Assembly (NCBI GenBank): GCA_041389525.1
Contig: JAWKRR010000022.1
Span: 39,417 to 103,416 of the forward strand
Length of the DNA: 64,000 bases
DNA from: JACKFB01 sp041389525
GTDB lineage: Bacteria > Myxococcota_A > UBA9042 > PHBI01 > JACKFB01
Direction: 5' to 3'
The number at the start of each line of letters is the position of its first letter. Positions within the stretch are counted from its first letter, which is position 1. Below the pieces are notes generated by a model, which made no database searches, was not told where the DNA came from, and saw nothing but the letters and a program-made list of their open reading frames with translations. Shown one piece after another: positions 57,966 to 64,000 of the stretch. The translations under genes and the position numbers were made by a program.

Positions 57966-58556
57966 TCAGGCTTGGGCGTCGAAGGCCGGGTGGTAGGTGA
58001 CCGTGCCGCGGGCGTCTCGGGCGCCGAAGGTGAGGGACTGAAAGAGGTGCGCGGGGACGCCTTCCAGCACGCAATCGGGGCGGTGACGGAAGCCGAATCG
58101 GGCGTAGTAGTCGGGCTCGCCCAGCAGCACGCAGCCTTCCGCGTCGAGGGCGCGGAGGGCGTCGAGGCCAGCTTGGACGAGGCGGCTGCCGATGCCTTGG
58201 CGCTGGAAGGGCGGCAGCACGGAGACCGGGCCGAGGCCGTACCAGCCGGGCGAGGCGTCGGAGAAGGTGACCGGCGACAGCGCGATGTGGCCGAGGACTT
58301 GGCCGTCGCGCACTGCCACGAGCGAGACGGACAGGGCGCCAGCGCGGCGGAGCGCGGCCACGATGTGCTGCTCGGTGTGGCTGCTGTGAGGGTGGTCGCG
58401 GAAGGCCAGCTCGGTCACGCGGGCGATCGCCGCGGCGTCGCCTGGGGCTTCCGGGCGGATGCGGAGCAGCGGCGGGGCGAGGTCGGGCAAGGGGCTCCGG
58501 GGGCGGGCGCGGCATCGGGGGGGCTGGGTGACGCGGGGCGGCGGGGCGCGAAGCAT
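57966..58556 (-). CDS. GNAT N-acetyltransferase, YhbS-like
   Basis: The start shown is ATG at 58556; a TTG at 58490 is also possible, being four bases after GGAG and closer to where family similarity begins (LRIRPEAPGDAAAI). The longest product has 196 residues. Acetyl-CoA motif A is clear (YGLGPVSVLPPFQRQGIGSRLVQAGLDAL), followed by CVLLGEPDYYARFGFRH, which marks the YhbS-like group. These small acetyltransferases act on amines of small molecules or proteins; the substrate cannot be inferred. It stands between the TPM trio and a hypothetical gene, all minus strand, without evident functional linkage. Confidence 0.9.
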   Translation of the reverse strand: MLRAPPPRVTQPPRCRARPRSPLPDLAPPLLRIRPEAPGDAAAIARVTELAFRDHPHSSHTEQHIVAALRRAGALSVSLVAVRDGQVLGHIALSPVTFSDASPGWYGLGPVSVLPPFQRQGIGSRLVQAGLDALRALDAEGCVLLGEPDYYARFGFRHRPDCVLEGVPAHLFQSLTFGARDARGTVTYHPAFDAQA

Positions 58557-58579
58557 ACGATCGGCGGGCGGGCGCGGGG

Positions 58580-58939
58580 CTATCGGGTGTTGGCGGGGGC
58601 GGGGGCCGGGCGCGGCGTGGCGAGGCTGAGGCGCGGCGGGTCAGGCGGGTCGCTGGGGAAGCAGGACGGCCAGGCGGAGGCGGGGCCGGCGAGGAGGCCG
58701 AGGCCGGCGCGTGGGGGTTGGGGGCAGCGGGTGGCGCCCAGGGCGAGGGCGAGGGGAGCGGCGGCGGGGGAGAAGTAGACGAGGACGTCGCAGTGGAGCT
58801 GGCCGTCGGACTGGTGGCGGAAGAAGGCGGCGGCGGTGGGGGGCGGCGCGGGCTGGGCGGCGAAGCGGGCTCGGATGGCGTCGAGTGCGGCGTCGGCGAG
58901 TGAGGCGTCGCCTAGGTTTTTCATGTGCCAGGGGGGCAT
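58580..58939 (-). CDS. Small hypothetical protein
   Basis: The start is ATG at 58939 (MPPWHMKNLGDASLADAALDA), five bases after GGAG. The product has 119 residues. The front half looks like a real domain (IRARFAAQPAPPPTAAAFF, HCDVLVYFSPAAAPLALALG). The second half is Pro/Ala-rich and may be disordered. No signal peptide and no family recognised. It is placed among minus-strand genes, 23 bases before the GNAT start, so it may be in that transcript. Confidence 0.55.
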   Translation of the reverse strand: MPPWHMKNLGDASLADAALDAIRARFAAQPAPPPTAAAFFRHQSDGQLHCDVLVYFSPAAAPLALALGATRCPQPPRAGLGLLAGPASAWPSCFPSDPPDPPRLSLATPRPAPAPANTR

Positions 58940-59161
58940 GGGCGCTCCGGCGGGCGGGGTCGCGGGCGGGCGGCGAGGCGGCGCGAGTCTAGCGGGCGGG
59001 CGGGGCGGCGGCCAGGGAGGGCCGGGGGGCCACCCTTGAGGGCCGGGCTGACGGGCGCGCGAACCGGCGTGGCCGAGGGGGCGGCTGGTCTGATACAACC
59101 TCGCGGCGCCGCGCGGACCGGGCGGCGCGCGGACCGGCTCCGTCCTGCGAGTAGCGTGCCC

Positions 59162-59977
59162 ATGAGTGACCCATTGCCCGGCTTCTGGACCGACTACGGC
59201 GTGCCCGCCTCGGTCGACTGGTGCGAACCGAACTACGTCTACACGCCGTACGTCGCCGAGCTTTGGAACACCGTGTCCAGCTTGGCGATCTTCATCGCGG
59301 CCGCCCTCGGGCTGGCCTTGGCGCTGCGGCAGCGGCACCGTCCGGAACCCAGGTTTTTGCTGGGTTTTTTGGGGCTGTCGGTCATCGGCCTGGGCTCGAC
59401 GGCCTTTCACGGCACGCTGCTGAAGCTTCCCCAGGCGACCGACGAGCTGCCGATGGTGTGGCTGAGCCTGCTGTTCGTGTACTGCCTGCGTTTTCGCGCC
59501 GGCTCCGCAGCACCCGACGACCTCGCCGAGGCGCGCCGACGCCGCCAGTGGGCGCTGTCGCTGACCGCGTACGCCTCGGCCTTCACCGCGGCCTACTTCA
59601 CGCTGGAGTCGTACTTCCTCTTCTTCATCGCGACCTACGCCTCCATCGTCGGCTACATCGTGGTGCAGTCCTGGGTCGTCGCGCACAGAAAGCACCAGAC
59701 GCCCATGTTCCGCCGCCTCTACTGGGCCTCGTCGGGCGCGTACCTGGGCGGGCTGTGCCTGATGTGGATCCCCGAGCGTAGCTTCGCCTGCGACGCCCCT
59801 TTCCAGAGCATCCAACCGCACGCTTGGTTTCACCTGACGTCTTTGGTGGGGACCTACACGTGGATCCTGTTCGCGCTGTACGACCGCTGGACGCTGCGGC
59901 AGGCCGAGCCGGCGCTGAGCCTGGGTCCGCCGGTGCCAATGGTGCAGGCGACAGAGACGCCGCGCGAGCCGGGGTGA
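59162..59977 (+). CDS. Predicted alkaline ceramidase
   Basis: The ATG is at 59162 and the 271-residue product has about seven membrane helices. It matches the ceramidase family. DWCEPNY occurs at 19-25 and AELWNTVSS at 32-40. GLGSTAFHGTL contains His83, DELPMVW Asp94 and Glu95, and PHAWFHLTS His220 and His224. The three His residues sit where the zinc ligands lie in ACER3-type alkaline ceramidases, with almost the same numbering. These enzymes split ceramide into sphingoid base and fatty acid. Several myxobacteria and relatives make sphingolipids, so a host-membrane or self-remodelling role is possible. No sphingolipid synthesis genes are visible nearby. Confidence 0.9.
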   Translation: MSDPLPGFWTDYGVPASVDWCEPNYVYTPYVAELWNTVSSLAIFIAAALGLALALRQRHRPEPRFLLGFLGLSVIGLGSTAFHGTLLKLPQATDELPMVWLSLLFVYCLRFRAGSAAPDDLAEARRRRQWALSLTAYASAFTAAYFTLESYFLFFIATYASIVGYIVVQSWVVAHRKHQTPMFRRLYWASSGAYLGGLCLMWIPERSFACDAPFQSIQPHAWFHLTSLVGTYTWILFALYDRWTLRQAEPALSLGPPVPMVQATETPREPG

Positions 59978-60043
59978 GCACGGCGCTGGGGGGGAGTCAC
60001 GGAGGGCTGGCCTATCTCCAACCGCCACGGAGACTGAACGCAG

Positions 60044-60075
60044 GCCGGCGGCGCGGTGGGTACCGCGCCGCCGGC
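60044..60075. terminator. Perfect 14-base-pair hairpin between convergent genes
   Basis: GCCGGCGGCGCGGT (60044-60057) and ACCGCGCCGCCGGC (60062-60075) pair completely with a four-base loop, lying between the ceramidase stop (59977) and the repeat-protein stop (60105). A two-way terminator is the natural reading, although no T run follows. Confidence 0.6.
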
Positions 60076-60104
60076 GACGAGAGCGCTACGAGTCTAGTTG
60101 GAGG

Positions 60105-61445
60105 TCAGTCCGCGGTGGGCATGGAGATGACGAAGCTCGTGAAGAAGTCGCGCCAGCTGGTCTTGCGGGCCTTCTTGAGCGCGGGGGCCGGAGCGCTGGG
60201 CGCTACGACGAGGCGAGACGCCGGGGCCAGAGCGGGGACCGGGGTGTAGAAGCCGCTGAACCTGGAGGCTTGGGTCGACGCGGCTGAGGGACGCTGGGCT
60301 ACCCCTCCGCCAAAGGCCGCACCGCAATCTTGGGGGCAGGTGGTCGAGTCCTCGCCGGCTTCCGAGTCGCAGATGCTGTCGCCGCACTCCGGGACGTAGC
60401 CGCCGGAGCAGTCCTCGGGGCAGGTGGTCGAGTCCTCGCCGGCTTCCGAGTCGCAGATGCTGTCGCCGCACTCCGGGACGTAGCCGCCGGAGCAGTCCTC
60501 GGGGCAGTTCTCTGAGTTCTCGCCGGCCGCGTAGTCGCAGATGCCGTCGCCGCAGTTCGGGTCGTAGCCGCTGCAATCGGCGGGGCAATTGTCGTGGTTC
60601 TCGCCAGCCTCGGTGTCGCAGATGGAGTCGCCGCAGAACGGGTCATAGCCGCCGCAGTCCGCCGGGCAATTGTCGTGGTTTTCGCCAGCGACGTCGTCGC
60701 AGATGCCGTCACCACAGAACGGGTCGTACCCGCTGCAGTCCGCCGGGCACGACCAGTGGTCCTCGCCGATGGCCGAGTCGCAGATCGTGTCGCCGCAGAA
60801 CGGGTCATACCCGCCGCAATCCGCCGGGCAGTTGTCGTGGTTCTCGCCCGCCGCGTCATCGCAGATGCCGTCGCCGCAGATCAGGTCGTACCCGCTGCAG
60901 TCCGCCGGGCAGTTGTCGTGGTTCTCGCCGGCTGCGTCATCGCAGATACCGTCGCCGCAGATCGGGTCGTACCCGCTGCAGTCCGCAGGACACGTCCAGT
61001 GGTCCTCGCCGAAATCTCCGTCGCAGATGCCGTCGCCGCACATCGGGTCGTACCCGCTGCAGTCGGCGGGGCAGTTCCAGTGGTCTTCGCCCGCCGCGTC
61101 ATCGCAGATGCTGTCGCCACAGAAGGGGTCGTAGCCGCTGCAATCCGCCGGGCAGTTCCCGTGGTCTTCGCCGACGTCTGAGTCGCAGATCGTGTCGCCG
61201 CAGAAGGGGTCGTAGCCGCTGCAATCCGCGGGGCAGTTCCCGTGGGTCTCGCCCGCGGCGTCGTCGCAGATGCCGTCGCCGCAGATCGGGTCGTAGCCGC
61301 TACAGTCCGCGGGGCAGTTCCCGTGGTTCTCGCCGGCTGAGTCATCGCAGATGTGGTCCCCGCAGAACGCACGTGCGCTGCCTGGGATAGCGATGAGGAC
61401 AAGGCCTCCGATTATCGACGCCAACACGGTATTTCTGTGGGCCAC
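60105..61445 (-). CDS. Exported protein of about 14 CGDGICD-type repeats
   Basis: The start codon is at 61445 and the product has 446 residues. After a signal peptide (MAHRNTVLASIIGGLVLIAIPGSARA) the protein is about 14 tandem repeats of roughly 25 residues, with the pattern CGDxICDxxAGExxxNCPxDCSGYDP. Each repeat has four or five Cys. The acidic residues suggest bound calcium, as in LNR-like modules, but the match is only by eye. The last 70 residues lack Cys and are basic and Ala/Pro-rich (LKKARKTSWRDFFTSF). Similar short Cys-rich arrays occur in many large bacterial exported proteins. Function unknown. The DNA repeats (75-base period, about 60340-61380) are similar enough to risk misassembly. 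Confidence 0.83.
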   Translation of the reverse strand: MAHRNTVLASIIGGLVLIAIPGSARAFCGDHICDDSAGENHGNCPADCSGYDPICGDGICDDAAGETHGNCPADCSGYDPFCGDTICDSDVGEDHGNCPADCSGYDPFCGDSICDDAAGEDHWNCPADCSGYDPMCGDGICDGDFGEDHWTCPADCSGYDPICGDGICDDAAGENHDNCPADCSGYDLICGDGICDDAAGENHDNCPADCGGYDPFCGDTICDSAIGEDHWSCPADCSGYDPFCGDGICDDVAGENHDNCPADCGGYDPFCGDSICDTEAGENHDNCPADCSGYDPNCGDGICDYAAGENSENCPEDCSGGYVPECGDSICDSEAGEDSTTCPEDCSGGYVPECGDSICDSEAGEDSTTCPQDCGAAFGGGVAQRPSAASTQASRFSGFYTPVPALAPASRLVVAPSAPAPALKKARKTSWRDFFTSFVISMPTAD

Positions 61446-61950
61446 GACGCACTCCTATCCTGACGGTAGTCAAGGGTGTGATGGCACGACGGTGCACGCC
61501 CGGCGGGAGGCGCGATGATGCTGACGCGGCGCCGCTGGGTGGCGTTTGGGCCCCTCGTCGATGCGGGGCACCGACTCCCAAACCTGCCCCAACAGCGCGA
61601 CGGTCAACGTCCTTCGCGCAGCCTACCGGTCACACACCGCCGTGGCGGTTCGACAGCGAGCAGCGAGACGTCCGGCTCTTCTCGAGACGCGCTCGCACGG
61701 GCCGGGTTCGGCGCCGCGCCCAAGGCCTCGGGAGCTCCGGAATCCGCTTCGATTCCGAAAATCTCGACACCCAGCAAGCGGCGACTAGTTCGGCTGCGCG
61801 TGAGGTCCCAACCAAGGGTCGAACATCGAGCTGAAAGCTATCGGGGAGTAGGTGCCGAGCCACCGGAAGATGATCAATTATTTCTTCGTGGCCGACATCG
61901 AATCCCTGCGCGGCGCGTGGCAGCAGGGAAAATATTCCCCAGAAGGCGGA
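61446..61950. other. Intergenic stretch with no recognised gene
   Basis: These 505 bases lie between two minus-strand genes. Open frames on the plus strand here have no family support and the codon pattern is mixed. A less GC-rich patch occurs near 61860-61955 (GATCAATTATTTCTTC and ATATTCCCC). The promoter of the repeat protein must lie near 61446-61560. Confidence 0.45.
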
Positions 61951-62667
61951 TTATTTGGCCGGCGCTGGGGCGCGCTGCAGCACCAGGAAGTACTGGTGGG
62001 GCAACATCGCGTGCTCGGTCTGCAGGGTGAAGCCGGCGCGGGCCGCGTCGGCCAGGAAGTCGGCGCGGTCGACCAAGTGGTCCACGGGCGGGCCTACCGG
62101 GAGCTGCCGCTTGTGGAAGTCGATGTTGACCAGGCGTCCGCCGGGCTTCAGCGCGTCGCCCAGGCGGCGTAGGTACGCGGGGCCGTCGGGGAAGTGGTGG
62201 TACGTGTCCACGACGACGATGAGGTCGCAGGCGCCCGCCGGCAGCAACGGGTCGCCAGGCAGGCCCATCACCGGCGTGACGTTGCGGATTCCCGCCGCCT
62301 CCAGGCGTTGGGCCAGCGCCGCGAGCATCCGCGGCTCGACGTCGACGCCGAAGACCCGCCCGGCCGGACCGACCGCCGCCGCGAACCGCCGCGCGAAGTA
62401 GCCAGTCCCGACCCCGACATCGCAGACGGCCTGCCCGGGGCGCAGCTCCAGCGCGCGGACGACCTCGTCAGGCTTCTGCCACGCGTCCCGCTCGGGGTCC
62501 TCCAGCTTGGCGACGTAATGCTCGAAGTCCGCCGGGTTCCCGTGATTGCCGTGCGCGCTGTGACCCCCGTGGTCGCCATGGCCATGGCCGTGGCCGTGGC
62601 CATGCGGGGCGGTGGAGTCCGCAGGGCCGGCGCTCATCGACATGACAAGGATCGCTCCGAGATTCAT
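61951..62667 (-). CDS. Class I methyltransferase with His-rich N-terminus
   Basis: The start is taken as ATG at 62667 (MNLGAILVMSMSAGPADST), nine bases after GGAG; a GTG at 62682 and two ATGs between are alternatives. The roughly 238-residue product has a possible signal or weak hydrophobic start, then a striking His/Gly run (HGHGHGHGHGDHGGHSAHG, about 22-42) that could bind metal. A class I methyltransferase domain follows: motif I VCDVGVGTGYFARRF, FGVDVEPRM, then CDLIVVVDTYHHF and LKPGGRLVNIDFHKRQLPV. His-rich N-termini on exported proteins often bind Ni, Zn or Cu. If the signal is real the domain would be outside the cytoplasm, as also suspected for the protein at 49751. Confidence 0.82.
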   Translation of the reverse strand: MNLGAILVMSMSAGPADSTAPHGHGHGHGHGDHGGHSAHGNHGNPADFEHYVAKLEDPERDAWQKPDEVVRALELRPGQAVCDVGVGTGYFARRFAAAVGPAGRVFGVDVEPRMLAALAQRLEAAGIRNVTPVMGLPGDPLLPAGACDLIVVVDTYHHFPDGPAYLRRLGDALKPGGRLVNIDFHKRQLPVGPPVDHLVDRADFLADAARAGFTLQTEHAMLPHQYFLVLQRAPAPAK

Positions 62668-62719
62668 CAGCATCATCTCCACCTGTGCGAAAGCGGGGCG
62701 CCAGGCCGCCCCCCGGCTC

Positions 62720-64000
62720 CTACCCTAGCGCGAGCCGGGCGCGGCGGCGACGGACCGCCAGCAGCGCCACACCGGCCACGACGAACCAAAGCGGCGCTGA
62801 GGCAGGTGCGGCGCCGTTGCAGCCGCTCGTCGCCCCACCCGCGACCTCCAGCGAGTCATCTTTGGGATCGCACGCGTCGCCGATCCCGTCCTCGTCGATG
62901 TCGGCCTGGTCGGCGTTCGCCACCGCCGGGCAGTTGTCCGCCGGGTCGAGGATCCCGTCCGCGTCTGCGTCCTGGCACAGGTCGCCGATTCCGTCCTCGT
63001 CGGTGTCGAGCTGGTCGGGGTTCGCCACCGCCGGGCACACGTCGCACGCGTCGCCCACGCCGTCCTTGTCGGAGTCGGCCTGGTCCGCGTTCGCGACCGC
63101 CGGGCAGGAGTCGCACTGGTCGCCCACGCCGTCGGAGTCTGCGTCCGCCTGAGTCGGGTTGGCAATCGCCGTGCAGTTGTCGGCCTCGTCGGGGTAGCCG
63201 TCGTTGTCGCCGTCGGGCTTGGGCGGCGCCGCTGCATCAAACACCAGCTCGCACTCGACGCTGGTCATCAGCCCGCTCGGGTCCACCGCGCTGGCGGTCC
63301 ACGTCACGGCGAGGGTCGCGTCGGCGAGCTGGCCCGTGACCTCCAGGGTGTCGCCCGTGATGGTCGCCGGGCACGCGGCCGCGTCCATGGCGGTCGCGCC
63401 GTCCACCGTGCGCCGCTCGCAGGCCAGATCGGTCAAGCTGATGCTCGCGCCGCACGCGTCGGTGGCGACGGCCTTGGCGCTGCTGGCCGACCCGGAAGCG
63501 GGCGTACCGCAGACCACGCTCGGCGGCGTCACATCGGCGATCGTCAGCTCGGTCGTGCAGCTGTCGCTATTCCCGGAGGCGTCGGCCGCCTCGAAGAGCA
63601 CGCTCTGCACGCCGACCGGGTAGGTGTTGCTCTTCGCCAGGATCAGCGCGTCGACCGCGCAGTTGTCATGCACCGTGGCCGTGACCTCGCCGGTCCAGCT
63701 GCAGCTCTCCGCCGACGCCTCCTGCGCGACGGTCTCGGGGCACTCGACCACCACCGGCACGTCGTCGATGACCGTCACCACGACGTCACAGCTCGCCACG
63801 TTGCCGGTCGCGTCCAGCGCGCTCATGGTCACCGTCGTCTCGCCCACGCCGAAGGACGGCGGCGCGTTGTTGTACTGCGTCACACCCGCGGGCGAGCAGC
63901 TGTCGCTCACCGTGGCCGACCCGAACTCGACCACCTGCGCGCAGGAATCCGTAGCGGTCGACACGCTGACGGCGTCGGGGCACGTGATGGTCGGCGGCGT
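62720..64000 (-). CDS. C-terminal part of a HYR / thrombospondin-3 repeat protein with MYXO-CTERM anchor (5' partial)
   Basis: The frame is open to the window edge on the minus strand, so the start lies beyond 64000; about 426 residues are visible. It begins inside a HYR-type domain (TPPTITCPDAVSV), and two or three more follow (YNNAPPSFGVGETTVTMSA, VVVECPETVAQEASAE). Then come five thrombospondin-type-3-like repeats with Asp-rich calcium loops (DNDGYPDEADNC, DADSDGVGDQCDSC, DSDKDGVGDACDVC). The tail TSGCNGAAPASAPLWFVVAGVALLAVRRRRAR is a textbook MYXO-CTERM signal: Cys, one membrane helix and an Arg cluster. Expected to be a surface-anchored adhesin-like protein. Confidence 0.9.
   Translation of the reverse strand, partial: TPPTITCPDAVSVSTATDSCAQVVEFGSATVSDSCSPAGVTQYNNAPPSFGVGETTVTMSALDATGNVASCDVVVTVIDDVPVVVECPETVAQEASAESCSWTGEVTATVHDNCAVDALILAKSNTYPVGVQSVLFEAADASGNSDSCTTELTIADVTPPSVVCGTPASGSASSAKAVATDACGASISLTDLACERRTVDGATAMDAAACPATITGDTLEVTGQLADATLAVTWTASAVDPSGLMTSVECELVFDAAAPPKPDGDNDGYPDEADNCTAIANPTQADADSDGVGDQCDSCPAVANADQADSDKDGVGDACDVCPAVANPDQLDTDEDGIGDLCQDADADGILDPADNCPAVANADQADIDEDGIGDACDPKDDSLEVAGGATSGCNGAAPASAPLWFVVAGVALLAVRRRRARLALG

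Noticed and set aside
60340..61380. Regular 75-base repeats looking like a CRISPR array
   Set aside because: The repeats are in frame, code a conserved Cys pattern, and the 'spacers' are also similar to one another; no cas genes are near.

Overview
The window is very GC-rich and fully gene-bearing, from a Gram-negative bacterium that is probably a member of the Myxococcota or a relative such as the Bradymonadia. The evidence is the many secreted or lipid-anchored cysteine-rich proteins of unknown function, tripartite C-termini of the MYXO-CTERM type (Cys near a Gly-rich stretch, one membrane helix, an Arg cluster), MORN-like and Kazal-like surface lipoproteins, an ECF sigma factor with a TPR tail, and GGAG ribosome sites 5-8 bases before ATG, GTG or TTG starts. 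This assignment is inference; there is no rRNA or marker gene in the window and no tRNA was seen. Layout: 1-8030 is a plus-strand operon of a transglutaminase/DUF2126 amidoligase protein (its start lies outside the window), a circularly permuted ATP-grasp ligase, an alpha-E protein and a class II amidotransferase/transglutaminase fusion whose expected nucleophile Cys is absent, followed by a small VOC protein. This is the predicted amidoligase peptide-synthesis or tagging system known only from comparative genomics. 8097-10855 holds a degenerate alpha/beta hydrolase, a TetR regulator and a REP-associated transposase (RAYT). 11166-25052 is a block of predicted exported proteins, including a huge repeat lipoprotein with a frameshift. 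25142-29692 (minus strand) is a reactive-sulfur module: persulfide dioxygenase-rhodanese fusion, two YeeE/YedE transporter halves, a cysteine-free membrane rhodanese and an ArsR regulator, with a palindrome over the predicted promoter. 29783-33309 has an Rnk-type protein and a VOC / DGPF / ECF42-like sigma factor cluster with a fitting ECF promoter. 33422-44684 mixes a Kazal-type inhibitor lipoprotein, GST, a DUF protein, an acetoacetate decarboxylase-like protein, an ArsC-like protein, a hybrid histidine kinase and an esterase. 45000-51100 is an accessory patch: a truncated acetyltransferase, a subtilisin-like protease in visibly less GC-rich DNA, a small lipoprotein, a second RAYT-like gene, clusters of its probable REP elements, a duplicated scrap of the esterase gene and a membrane-anchored methyltransferase. 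51110-64000 returns to exported proteins, plus a TPM/LemA/TPM trio, a GNAT, a predicted alkaline ceramidase, a His-rich methyltransferase and the C-terminal part of a HYR/thrombospondin-3 protein that runs off the window. Cross-cutting observations are two families of short dispersed repeats: REP-like elements containing CTCCCGGGGCTCAGCTAA, concentrated at 45-51 kb, and a 14-base word GATCTCGGGCTGGC with four perfect copies, all between genes or overlapping a stop codon. Strong GC hairpins sit between several gene pairs. No CRISPR array or phage was recognised.
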